A stretch of DNA of 64,000 nt, from positions 62,001 through 126,000 of the forward strand of contig NZ_JYFC01000005.1 of assembly GCF_000938265.1 (NCBI RefSeq). Reading direction: 5' to 3'. The DNA is from Agreia bicolorata (GTDB lineage: Bacteria > Actinomycetota > Actinomycetes > Actinomycetales > Microbacteriaceae). The translations under genes were made by a program, and so were the position numbers. Below the pieces are notes generated by a model. That model worked only from the letters and a program-made list of their open reading frames with translations. It was not told the origin of the DNA and ran no database searches. Shown here one piece after another: positions 26,078-34,800 of the stretch; positions within the stretch are counted from its first letter, which is position 1, and each line of letters begins with the position of its first letter.

Positions 26078-27495
26078 CGATCGACCACCTTTCGGAAGAG
26101 GGCGAGCTGGGTCGGAGACCCGACATCGGGAGCGACCTCGCCGACGGTGCGGTGCTCGACGACATAGCCATGGCGCGCCGTGACTCCGTCTGCCCACGCC
26201 GCGAATTCAGCTCGTGACCATTCGAAGCGGTGATCGCTGTGCCGGAAAGCGCCCGCCGGCAATGACTCGAACTGGCTGTTGTAATCGCTGTTCGGTGTCG
26301 TCACGATGACTGCACCCGGGCTCGCGGCCCCGAAGACCGATGCCTCGAGAGCGGGAAGTCGATCGAGGTCGACGTGTTCGATCACCTCCATGAGCACGAT
26401 CGCGTCGAGCCCGGCAATGCGGTCGTCTTGGTAAGTCACCGACGACTGCAGGAGCTGGATTCTCTCGCGCAGGCGGTCGCTGGCCTCGCGCAGGTTGAGA
26501 GCCCGTTCGGCTCGGATCAGCACGCCGGCAGAGACGTCCGTTCCGATGATCTTCGTGAAGGCAGGATCGGCGACAAGACGCTTCAGCAGCGCGCCTTCGC
26601 CGCATCCGACGTCGGCGACCGAACGCGCGCCGACGTCTCGAAGCGCCGCGAGCACCGCCTCCGCCCGCTGCGGAGCGAGCGGGGCGGGACGCGAGGCCTG
26701 CACCAGCGCAGCCTGCTCGCCAGCCGCGCCGTCGTCGAGATCGCGTGGTCGAGCATCCACTGCCAGCAGCGTCGTGGCCTCGTCGACCATCGACCGCTGG
26801 TGCGCGAGGTAGCGCCGCGTGATGAGTTCGCGCTCCGGGTGATCAGGCAGCCAGCCCTCGCCGGCGCGGAGAAGCTTGCCGACCTCGTCGTCTGACACCC
26901 AGTAGTGCTTGGCGTCGTCGAGCACGGGCAGCATCACGTAGAAGTGTCGAAGCGCGTCGCTGAGTCGAACATCGCCGCGAAGAACCAGATCGACATAGAC
27001 GGAATCTCCCCACGCCGGGAATTGCGGGTCGAGCGGAATCGGCGTTTCCTCGACTCGCCATCCGAGCGGCTCGAACAGGCGGGTGACCAGGCCGGCGGTG
27101 TCGCGCCCCCGCGCAGGCACGGCCGAGACCGTGATCTCGAGCGGCAGGGCGGATGCCGCGAGTTCGGGAAAAGACTCGCTCGTTCCGTTCATGGCCGTGC
27201 GAAAGACCTGCCCCAACGCAACAGCGACCATCGAGGAGGATGCATAGGGGCGGTCGTTGACATAGCGCCCCAGCGTCGCGGCGTCACTGCCCTGAAAACG
27301 CTTGTCGCGGACCAGCCCGACGGGATCGACTTCGAGCATCATCGCCACCGTGCAGCGCTCGTTCGAGACCTCGGGGTAGAAGACGTGCGCCGTGCCGACT
27401 CCGAGCGAGAACTCCTGGGCGCGGTCGGGGTGCTTGCGCAGCAGATGGCTCAGATTGGATGCATCGGGTGCGGTCGATGTGACGGTGACGAGCAT
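26074..27495 (-). CDS. hen1: 3'-terminal RNA ribose 2'-O-methyltransferase Hen1
   Basis: A 473-residue bacterial Hen1. The N-terminal half (about 1-240) is the domain that activates Pnkp ligation. The C-terminal half is a SAM methyltransferase: VADVGCGEGALLKRL (about 290), IGTDVSA, then the Mn-binding set EVIEHVDL (about 369) and RHSDHRFEW (about 415). It methylates the 3'-terminal 2'-OH at the break so that repaired RNA resists a second cut. AAGGA five bases upstream marks the ATG at 27495. It is transcribed ahead of pnkp in a two-gene operon. Confidence 0.95.
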   Translation of the reverse strand: MLVTVTSTAPDASNLSHLLRKHPDRAQEFSLGVGTAHVFYPEVSNERCTVAMMLEVDPVGLVRDKRFQGSDAATLGRYVNDRPYASSSMVAVALGQVFRTAMNGTSESFPELAASALPLEITVSAVPARGRDTAGLVTRLFEPLGWRVEETPIPLDPQFPAWGDSVYVDLVLRGDVRLSDALRHFYVMLPVLDDAKHYWVSDDEVGKLLRAGEGWLPDHPERELITRRYLAHQRSMVDEATTLLAVDARPRDLDDGAAGEQAALVQASRPAPLAPQRAEAVLAALRDVGARSVADVGCGEGALLKRLVADPAFTKIIGTDVSAGVLIRAERALNLREASDRLRERIQLLQSSVTYQDDRIAGLDAIVLMEVIEHVDLDRLPALEASVFGAASPGAVIVTTPNSDYNSQFESLPAGAFRHSDHRFEWSRAEFAAWADGVTARHGYVVEHRTVGEVAPDVGSPTQLALFRKVVDR

Positions 27496-27652
27496 GTGAG
27501 TCCTTACTTGCGGCAGGCAAGGTTGGCGGGCGGTCAATCCCCCGGATCATCGTGCATGCCCCCGCGCACGCGTTGTCAGCCTACCTGTTGGAAACGCGAC
27601 AGAGTTTGCGTCATTGGTGTGTTCCCGCTCGTTCTCCGGACCGAGCGTTGGC

Positions 27653-27658
27653 TAGTCT
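27653..27658 (+). promoter_or_regulatory. Possible -10 element of a leaderless transcript
   Basis: TAGTCT ends five bases before the ATG at 27664, the spacing expected for a leaderless actinobacterial mRNA. No convincing -35 is seen. Confidence 0.25.
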
Positions 27659-27663
27659 CGGAA

Positions 27664-27840
27664 ATGAGCCCGTCCAAGGCGCATCTACCCGGTAAGGATG
27701 CGTCCAGCCCACAGTCGGTGAGGGTGGCTGCCCGTTCGAGCCGGGCCGGGTCCGGGAGTCTCACGGATGCTGCGGGCACGGTCGGAGACTCCACTTCCGG
27801 TCTTGTGTCCATGGCCCGACCTGAGCCAGCGCCAGTGTGA
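27664..27840 (+). CDS. Small uncharacterised ORF (58 residues), doubtful
   Basis: The frame runs from ATG 27664 to TGA 27840 and encodes a Ser/Ala/Gly-rich, basic peptide with no recognised motif. It is possibly leaderless, and its stop lies 12 bases before the GTG of the next gene, so it could be the first gene of a pair. Composition alone does not show it is translated. The rest of the stretch 27496-27852 holds no other gene I can support, only the hen1 promoter region. Confidence 0.25.
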   Translation: MSPSKAHLPGKDASSPQSVRVAARSSRAGSGSLTDAAGTVGDSTSGLVSMARPEPAPV

Positions 27841-27852
27841 AAGGAAAGACGC

Positions 27853-28257
27853 GTGAGTTACGTCCCCAACGAGCTCCTAGCCCGACTCGTCGGGTTCCGC
27901 ATGTATTCAGTAAATTTCGTCATGGATCGGTTGCAGCTCGGCTTCGACAGCAATACGGATGATGAGCCGTTCCTGAACTGTGATGTGTGGCCAGAGGTCA
28001 CGTTTGACGGCGAGATCTTTCGCGAGCCAGATCGAGGCTACGCCGACGCTTTGAGGAGGTTGATCCCTAGTACAGTCCTCGAAACTAGGGAAGGGACCGG
28101 TCTGGGCCTGGTGCTCGTGTTTGAGCGCGGGTCGATCAAAGTGCACCCGAAGGTCGAAGACGTTTACGTCGAAATTGCGATGCTTAGCGGTTTTACCGAC
28201 CGCGAGTGGATGGTTTGGCGTCCAGGCGAGGAATCGTTTGAAGACCTGGGGGTCTAG
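27853..28257 (+). CDS. Hypothetical protein, possible immunity-type
   Basis: A 134-residue acidic, soluble protein with no signal or membrane segment. The stretch FRMYSVNFVMDRLQLGFD and LNCDVWPEV resembles small uncharacterised actinobacterial proteins often found near toxin genes, but I cannot name a family. The GTG start has AAGGAAAG six bases upstream. It faces the displaced Rhs tip fragment at 28346-28620 and lies in the accessory region, so an orphan immunity role is suggested by position only. Confidence 0.6.
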   Translation: MSYVPNELLARLVGFRMYSVNFVMDRLQLGFDSNTDDEPFLNCDVWPEVTFDGEIFREPDRGYADALRRLIPSTVLETREGTGLGLVLVFERGSIKVHPKVEDVYVEIAMLSGFTDREWMVWRPGEESFEDLGV

Positions 28258-28345
28258 TGGCTCGGCCCTAGAGCAAGCGTTGCTATGACGAGATGGAGAG
28301 CCGCCAGTTCCTCGGACGAGGGGTTCCCGGGATTGCCAACTCGCC

Positions 28346-28620
28346 GAGTTCCAACCGATCGTGTCTAAGGACTGGGTGCCCCAGTCATCGAACGTCGACA
28401 ACTGCGCAACCGACCCGCCAACGGCTTGCGCTGCGGTGGTGCCGAGTCCGTCGAGGAGCGCCCAGGAGGCGTCCTTTCCGTCCGCGGTCTGCAACGCGAC
28501 TTCACCGAAGGCGTCGCGCATCAGGGTGCTGGTTCCGGATGCCGGATTCGACTGCTGAACAATCGACGTCCCGTCCCACACGCTCTTCATCGTCTGCGAA
28601 CCCAAGCTCGACGTTTCGGT
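28346..28620 (-). pseudogene. Displaced Rhs core-tip fragment
   Basis: This 275-bp stretch aligns without gaps to 32827-33101 of the large Rhs gene, same strand, with about 92% identity by hand count (22 differences). It encodes the same peptide region (KSVWDGTSIVQQSNPASG to TFDDWGTQSLDTIGWNS). Homology stops abruptly on both sides and no Rhs repeats or toxin domain flank it. This is the footprint of a recombined or displaced Rhs C-terminal module. The bases between it and 28257 hold nothing else recognisable. Confidence 0.8.
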
Positions 28621-28652
28621 GAAGGATGTCGCCGGCCTCATCGTAGATCTGT

Positions 28653-29120
28653 TCAGGTCTCATCGCGGACCGACTTGGATCCCTCCGGGCGGCTCCCACC
28701 AGCCAAATAAGAGAACACGCTGACGAAAACAACTACGAAAGCAATACCGATGGCCCACCACGGCGGTCCAGGCCTCCAAAAGCTGCCCCAAGAGACGGCA
28801 AACCCCACAGCCGAAGATATGGCAGCGGCGACCGCTGACCCTAAGCGCCCGATCGAAATCGGAACTCGAATACGCGAGAAACCCTTTCTTGCGGCGCTTA
28901 CAACAATTGCCATGACAAATCCGATAAAACCGCCACCGAACGCGACAAGCGGAATATAGAGGGCAAGCATCGGGGCGACCGACAAGTACGCCAGGGAAGT
29001 GCAAATGTGAGCTGCAACTGCAAAGGCAACGTTTAGCAGGACAGCAAACGGCACGAGTGACACGCGTCGCCTGCACTCTCGTGCTCCCGGCGGCAGATCA
29101 GGCAAGATTCCCCCGCCCAT
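28653..29120 (-). CDS. Small membrane protein, paralogue of the 30982-31449 product
   Basis: A 155-residue protein with about four hydrophobic segments. Its core (SSAVGFAVSWGSFWRPGPPW, then WAIGIAFVV) closely matches the other 155-residue membrane protein in this locus (PAVGFALSWKSLWDPGPPW, WAIGVAFAM). Start 29120 was chosen because it gives the same length and aligned N-terminus; the frame extends to 29318 without a ribosome site and would overlap the upstream gene. Function unknown. Duplication of this gene type next to Rhs modules suggests it travels with toxin/immunity cassettes. Confidence 0.6.
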   Translation of the reverse strand: MGGGILPDLPPGARECRRRVSLVPFAVLLNVAFAVAAHICTSLAYLSVAPMLALYIPLVAFGGGFIGFVMAIVVSAARKGFSRIRVPISIGRLGSAVAAAISSAVGFAVSWGSFWRPGPPWWAIGIAFVVVFVSVFSYLAGGSRPEGSKSVRDET

Positions 29121-29193
29121 AAAGGCCGAGGAATCCACATGCCGGACACGTGTATTGCATTCGTGCTCACCCTCCAATGATGCCGTCGGTCGG

Positions 29194-29727
29194 CTACGTC
29201 CTACCCGCTTGGCCATAGCGATGAGTTGTGGCTGTTGCAACTGCCGCCATGGCTCCACAAAATATGCCGGAGTACCAGGCGGGAAAGTTTCCACCAGACA
29301 AGAGCAGAGGGGGTACATAGGTCAGTACGAATGTAAACGCGAAGGCCCCAAGCCCCGAGTACAAGGGCTGGAACCGGGTCGGCAGGGATTTTGTAAGCCT
29401 CATTGTCGCCAATGACCCCAGCCCCCCAACGAGACCTACAAAGACCGTGGGGATGAGGAAAACTGCAAGCAGGCCAACGAAATAAAGTCCGACTCCCGTG
29501 AATAAGGAATAGACCCAGAACACCAATGCTACGAGAGCGAGTGCGGCGGCACTGCCCACAGCCATTGTTCTCAGCAACAGTGCCGGAAACCGGCCACGTG
29601 GAATGTCGTTTCGTTCAGATATGCGTTCCACTATATGTAGAGCCTTTTCATGATGATCTCGAAACCGATCGTCGACATTCAGCCGTCCATTGATTGACCC
29701 GCCTGCGACAAATGCCCTGTGTGTCAT
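29194..29727 (-). CDS. Membrane protein of unknown function
   Basis: A 177-residue protein. An N-terminal soluble part of about 60 residues is rich in charged residues (RFRDHHEKALHIVERISERN). Four hydrophobic segments follow (ALALVALVFWVYSLF, GLYFVGLLAVFLIPTVFVGL, and two more). The arrangement resembles small toxin-locus membrane proteins but no family is recognised. The ATG at 29727 lies five bases after the stop of the upstream gene, so the two are probably coupled; the ribosome site is weak. Confidence 0.6.
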   Translation of the reverse strand: MTHRAFVAGGSINGRLNVDDRFRDHHEKALHIVERISERNDIPRGRFPALLLRTMAVGSAAALALVALVFWVYSLFTGVGLYFVGLLAVFLIPTVFVGLVGGLGSLATMRLTKSLPTRFQPLYSGLGAFAFTFVLTYVPPLLLSGGNFPAWYSGIFCGAMAAVATATTHRYGQAGRT

Positions 29728-29732
29728 TTCGC

Positions 29733-30080
29733 CTAGCCGTTTGACGGCGGACGATAGAAAGCGCCATTCGCTTCCATCACGAGTACTGGGCCGCGCTGGG
29801 TCGCGACCGCTTCGTCGAGATGAATGGATTTCAATTCCAGGAATTCGCGCATCGTGCGCCAAGGGTTGTCCGTGTCTGGCCCCTGCACTCGACGTAAGGA
29901 CTGCTCAAGCGCGACAGGATCCATAATGCATTTCACGTATCCGCAAAGGGTTTCAACGAAGACGCCGGCCTCGGTTGATGACTGAAACGCAGTCTTGTCC
30001 AGATCCAGGTCGGCAAACTCAAGCACGCTATCCAGTAGTTTCTGCTGCTCTGGTGTAATCCCTAACATTCCTTCTTCCAT
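29733..30080 (-). CDS. Hypothetical protein, possible immunity protein
   Basis: A 115-residue, mostly helical, soluble acidic protein (LGITPEQQKLLDSVLEFADLD near the start, RTMREFLELKSIHLDEAV near the end). No named family is recognised. The start is ATG 30080 or 30068; purine-rich AGAGAGGA and GGAAGAAGGA lie just before them. It follows a short ORF remnant and precedes membrane-protein genes, the typical position of an immunity gene after a toxin module. That role is inference. Confidence 0.55.
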   Translation of the reverse strand: MEEGMLGITPEQQKLLDSVLEFADLDLDKTAFQSSTEAGVFVETLCGYVKCIMDPVALEQSLRRVQGPDTDNPWRTMREFLELKSIHLDEAVATQRGPVLVMEANGAFYRPPSNG

Positions 30081-30283
30081 TCCTCTCTGAGGTAAGCCGA
30101 GCCACCCTGGCATCGAGATCCCACGAGTGCGCAGACCGACCCCGTCTTTTGGACGGCAATCGTGTGGTCGAAGTAGCTGAACTCACTTTCGTAGACCAAG
30201 GTCCTGTTTCGCTTTCGGTGCCGGAGATCGGGATTCATCAGCGTCGCTTCAAATACGTCAGGAATCATCACAGATTGCGCCAT
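30062..30283 (-). pseudogene. Short ORF, possible remnant of a toxin C-terminus
   Basis: A 73-residue frame (begins MAQSVMIPDVFEATLMN, ends REEWKKEC) overlapping the start of the next gene by 19 bases. The sequence looks protein-like but begins abruptly; upstream (30284-30492) all frames are broken. It may be the tail of a decayed Rhs toxin module whose immunity gene is 29733-30080, in the same relation as the live toxin and immunity genes at 31848. Homology was not testable here. Confidence 0.35.
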
Positions 30284-30492
30284 CTGCGAATGTGCTCTTC
30301 AACCGGAGAGCCGGCTCCATCTGGTCGGTACCGACTGCTCCACCTTGGCCTAGCCAGAGCAGCCGATGTCGGGTCCGGCGCCGTCTCACTGACAGCGGTC
30401 GGATGTACCGGCACTGGCCGGACCGTTCGCTCGAGGCTCTCCGTTGATGCCATCCCAGAACACCCACACGTGGTCACTGACCGGGTACCTGG
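30284..30492. other. Stretch without a supportable gene, possibly decayed coding sequence
   Basis: No frame gives a convincing protein. On the minus strand a protein-like peptide (DHVWVFWDGINGEPRANG) appears near 30400-30480 but stops within about 30 codons, and neighbouring short frames are biased shadows. This fits a degraded gene upstream of the 30062-30283 remnant. Confidence 0.3.
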
Positions 30493-30969
30493 TCACTCAG
30501 ATTGGTTCGTGGTCGTATAGAGCGAACACGCATCCTCTGTGACCTTGCCGTCTGGTTGGAGCCACTCTTCAGTAGGCAACCCTCCGTCAGGTACCGTAAA
30601 GGCCGCGTAGGCGGTCGTATCGGGGGCTTTGGACACACCGACCAAGATCTCGTCCCCCGGCGAAAGATCGAGCGCCTGCTTCGTCACGACGGTGCCAGCC
30701 TTGACCGCAGTCTCACTTATCAACTGGTTACGTTCAAGAGCGACATCGAAGGATTCGACCTCAAGGATCGTCTGCCATTCTTGGCTAGATTTCTTGCGCT
30801 CTGTCACCTCGAGGCCAACGATTCGTCCCGTGGTGCACGACATTATCTGAAGCGCACCGTCCACCTGTTGAACAGGAAATGGCGCCCTCGCGGAATCCTC
30901 GACCATGAAACAACCGGCGAGCGTTAGCACTAAGACCCCGCAGAGCACCGATATAACGAGACGCCGCAT
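30493..30969 (-). CDS. Putative lipoprotein
   Basis: A 158-residue protein with a lipoprotein signal (MRRLVISVLCGVLVLTLAGC, lipobox LAGC at residues 17-20) and a mature beta-rich domain with a C-terminal CSLYTTTNQSE. No family recognised. The chosen ATG is preceded by GAAGG nine bases upstream; a TTG nine bases further up is an alternative. It follows the membrane-protein gene by 12 bases in the operon downstream of the Rhs toxin and immunity genes, so it may be an envelope-located partner. Confidence 0.65.
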   Translation of the reverse strand: MRRLVISVLCGVLVLTLAGCFMVEDSARAPFPVQQVDGALQIMSCTTGRIVGLEVTERKKSSQEWQTILEVESFDVALERNQLISETAVKAGTVVTKQALDLSPGDEILVGVSKAPDTTAYAAFTVPDGGLPTEEWLQPDGKVTEDACSLYTTTNQSE

Positions 30970-30981
30970 TATCGCCAACCT

Positions 30982-31449
30982 TCACCCTCCCCGAGTTAGG
31001 AAGCCAGCCTGCGCCCCTCGATCAGCAATTCGCTCAGTTCGCGGTCGATAGATAAGTACATAGAGCGGGCCCATCGCGAAGGCGACACCAATGGCCCACC
31101 ACGGTGGCCCAGGATCCCAGAGGGATTTCCATGACAAAGCGAAGCCAACGGCTGGCACGAGGCCGGCTGCGACTGCGGAAACAATTCTCACAGGAAGCTT
31201 CGAGAGACGGAAACGAACCATCACACTTCCGACTGCCCATATTAAAAGCGCTACGCCAAGCCCGATTGCCACACCCCATAGGGCCGCGACCGGAAGATAG
31301 AGAATGAGGAAGCCCGCGACCGACATGTACGAAGCAGTGGTTGCGAGATGCGCAACACCAGCAAAAGTTACTGCCGCAAGAACAACGGAGGCTAGGGGCG
31401 AAATGCGATTTAGGCGTCTCCGGGTTTGCCGGTCATGTTCAACCATCAT
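30982..31449 (-). CDS. Small membrane protein, paralogue of the 28653-29120 product
   Basis: A 155-residue protein with a basic N-terminus (RQTRRRLNR) and about four hydrophobic segments. Its conserved core is PAVGFALSWKSLWDPGPPW followed by WAIGVAF. GAGG precedes the twin ATGs at 31449 and 31446; the second has better spacing. It lies 18 bases after the immunity-type gene, apparently in one transcript with the Rhs gene. Function unknown. The related copy 2 kb away, beside the displaced Rhs fragment, points to cassette duplication. Confidence 0.65.
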   Translation of the reverse strand: MMVEHDRQTRRRLNRISPLASVVLAAVTFAGVAHLATTASYMSVAGFLILYLPVAALWGVAIGLGVALLIWAVGSVMVRFRLSKLPVRIVSAVAAGLVPAVGFALSWKSLWDPGPPWWAIGVAFAMGPLYVLIYRPRTERIADRGAQAGFLTRGG

Positions 31450-31467
31450 GACCTCGCCCGTATTTTG

Positions 31468-31848
31468 CTATCGCGTTTCACCAAGAATCCGGCCCATCTG
31501 TCGTCTGAGCGACGGAGGAAGAAGGGCAATCATCTGTGGTTCCCCAATGAGATTCTCCAGGAACATCACCGAGATGCACTCCTCAATAATTTCCTCGCCG
31601 GTCCGGTACGCGGACTCGAGCATCTGAAACATCCTCTGAACGACCGGGAAATGACTGTCGGCGTGCGCGGTGGCCCAGAAGGTGTACTCACTCATCGCTA
31701 TGTAGACCAACCCATAGCCCTCTTCGGCGTTCACGTTGTCGTCGTAAATTGCTTTCAAATCTGGATGGAGCTCTGCCACCTGCTCGTCCAACACACGAAC
31801 TTTCTCGAAGTCGGCCTCCGAGTAGATCGGGCCAACCCACCTACCCAT
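31468..31848 (-). CDS. Putative immunity protein for the Rhs toxin
   Basis: A 126-residue soluble acidic protein (GPIYSEADFEKVRVLDEQVA near the start, EEIIEECISVMFLEN near the end). Its ATG overlaps the last base of the Rhs stop codon (TAATG), so it is translated immediately after the toxin. In polymorphic toxin systems the gene directly after the C-terminal toxin is the cognate immunity gene; here the role is inferred from this position, since the sequence family is not recognised. Confidence 0.7.
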   Translation of the reverse strand: MGRWVGPIYSEADFEKVRVLDEQVAELHPDLKAIYDDNVNAEEGYGLVYIAMSEYTFWATAHADSHFPVVQRMFQMLESAYRTGEEIIEECISVMFLENLIGEPQMIALLPPSLRRQMGRILGETR

Positions 31849-34800
31849 TAGTAGACACCGTGCATTGCGTTCACAATCTGATTTATTAGGTTGTTTGCCA
31901 GTTCGCGCTCATAGGGAGATGCGTTGGGGTTCTGTCTCAAGAAATTATTCAACCCATTGATTGTCTGTTGCGCCTTGTCCGTGTGGAATCTTCCGCCCAC
32001 CATCTCGCCAGTGATGAACTCCTCCTTCAACGCGGCCATGAGCGTACCGTCACCTGTTCGTGTGGAGTTAGTCGTTCCCTTGTAAATATTGTCAATCAAG
32101 TTGACCAATTTAGGGGTTTCCGCGCTCGGCTTCACTGCGGCAGCAACCTCACCGGCTGCCGGGGCTTTTATGATTCCGGGCGGAAGCATCTCGTCAATTC
32201 CGGATGAGATCGCCCCAGGCCTTCCCGACGTCTTGTGGATCAAGATAAGAAGTAGGACATCGACGACTGCCCAGCAGAGTTGAGCTTGGATCTCATTGTT
32301 GATGCAGTCGACAGAGCCGTTGGTGACTGCGTTCGGCCCGCACGCCCTGTACCAACTTCTTCCTGAAGTACCGCTTGCTGTGCAGGTTGAATCCGCAGGG
32401 ATATAACCGGGGTGATCTTCGTCATAGCCTTGGACGTGACGAGCAGGAATTGACTGCAGGTTGCCGGAGGGGTCGTAGCTGTAGACCTCGGGTTCCCACT
32501 CCATCGTGTGCTGGCCACCATCTGACGCATATGCTTCCATGACCCGCAGAGAGGGAATTGACTTGACCGGTGTTGGCTTCACCTGACATGGTCCGCCGTA
32601 TAGGTACGCGCCGGAGTTGTCCGCGTAGCAGTAGCCGAGCAGATCCTGTCGGCCCGTCGGGCCATTGTCGACGTAGGCGTATCGACCGAGTGACTGCGGC
32701 TCCGTGAGCAGCCCACGCCACGAGTCCTGCGACATCCACGACCCAGTGGTCGGGTCATAGCTGCGGGAGTAGTAGTTATTCACCCCGTAACCTGCATCGG
32801 TGGTCTCGCCGGTGTAGTTGACGGCAGAGTTCCAACCGATGGTGTCGAACGACTGGTTGCCCCAGTCATCGAAAGTCGACAACTGCGCAACCGACCCGCC
32901 CACGGCTTGCGCTGCGGTGGTGCCGAGTCCGTCGAGGAGTGCCCAGGAGGCGTCCTTTCCGTCCGCGGTTTGCAAGGCCACTTCCCCGAAGGCGTCGCGC
33001 ATGAGGGTGCTGGTTCCGGATGCCGGATTCGACTGTTGAACAATCGACGTTCCGTTCCAGACACTCTTCGTCGTCTGCGAACCCAGACCCGACGTCTCGG
33101 TCGTGCTCAACTGGCGACCGAGACCGTCATAGGCGTAGGCCGACGAACGTCCCTCACGACTCACACCGGTAAGGCGGTTGTCGGTCTGGTAACTGAAGTC
33201 GGTCGTCACACCGTTCTCGTTCTGGGTGGTGCGGTTTCCGTTGCCGTCATACCCATAGCTCGACGACGCACCATTGCTGGTGCTGCCGGTGAGCTGGTTC
33301 GCCTCGTTGAACGACGCCATCACATCGGTCGTGCCCGCATCCGTCGTGGTTGTTGCCTGGACTCGGTTTCCTGCGGGGTCGTAGGCGTACTCGGCCGTGT
33401 TGCCCTTGCTGGTTTCGCTTCCGATGAGCCGATTAAGGCTGTCGTAGGCGTAGTCGCGGGAGTCGACATCCGGGGTCTCAAGCACCGACGGGAACGCCGG
33501 CGTCGGGTCCGGTGCCTCGACTGACGGCGCAGTTCCCGCATCCGGCGCCGCACCGGTGTCGGGGAGCGCCGGGTCGTCGAGAGCGCCAAGGGTTCGCGTG
33601 GCGTTAGCCACGTTGCCGGCGGGGTCGTACGTGTAGTCGAAGGTGATGGTGTCGACGTTCTCGACCGGGTTCGGCAACGCCGGAACGGTGCGGCGGTCGA
33701 GGTAGTCGCCCGTCTTCACACACTCGTTCGACACCGAGCCTGCGGCTGGGATGGCCCGGTTGTCGAGGTATCCGGCCGCGGTTACGCACTGCTCGACCTC
33801 GGTCGACACCGGCTTCTTTGCGACAGCCCCAGGGGCAACCGTGGGTGCCGGCGCGGGATCAGCAGCAGGGCTCGCAGGGGCGATGTGCTGAATCTGGGTA
33901 ACCCTGTTCGCCGCGTCATACGCGTAGTCGGTGGCGACACCGGTCGAACGGAGCATGTTGGTGAGGTTGCCGGCCGGATCCCATTCGTAGGCGATGTTGC
34001 CCCACGGTGAGGTCTGCGCCATCGGACGGCCTGCGTCGTCGTACTCGTATCCGATCGACTCACCAGTTGGCATCGTCAGCGCGGTCAACTGCTGGGCTGC
34101 ATCGTACGTGTAGCCGAGGCGTGACCCGTTGGCGTCGATCTGCTCGGTCATGAGACCGTTCGCGTCGTACTTCCACCCGGTGACCCCGAGCGGGTCGGTC
34201 ATGGCGATGGGCTGCTGGTTCGCGTCGTACTCGAACGAGACACTCGACCCCGGATACGAGACCTGGGCCAGATCGGAGCGGGACGTGTAGGAGTAGTTCG
34301 TTGTCTGCCGGTTGCCGTCGACCTGCGACGCCAAACGACCCAGGCTGTCGTACGAGTAATCCCACGACTTTCCGAGCGGGTTCGTCTCCGACGTGACCTG
34401 ACCGGCCGCGTTGTAGTCAAACAGGGTCTTGTGCCCGTTCGGGTCCAGGATCGAGGCCAGGTTGCCGGTGTCGGTCCAGTCGTACACCGTCGTCACGTTC
34501 ACGTCCGAGGTGCCCGTCGCCGCAGCATTCACGTTGGCGTCGAAACCCTCGATCACCTTGGCGAGTTGCCCGGCGGGATCGTAGGAGTAGCGGGTCTCAT
34601 TGCCATTCGCATCGACCATCGACGTCTGCTGGCTGTTCAAGTCATAGCCGTAGGCGGTGGTCGAGCCGACGGCGTTCGTCGTCGATGCGACGGTTCCGGT
34701 CAGGTTGTATGCGGTGGTTGTCGTGTTGCCGTTCGCGTCTGTGATCGACGTCAACCGACTGACCGCGTCGTACCCGTACGACGTGGTGTCGCCGAGCGGG

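Noticed and set aside
27907-28641. A 244-codon frame starting in the Rhs fragment and running on over the opposite-strand gene at 27853
   Set aside because: Only the first 90 or so codons are Rhs-like; the rest is the antisense of a better supported gene.
30258-30477. Two short overlapping frames on the minus strand
   Set aside because: No protein-like pattern holds along either frame; treated as decayed or non-coding sequence.
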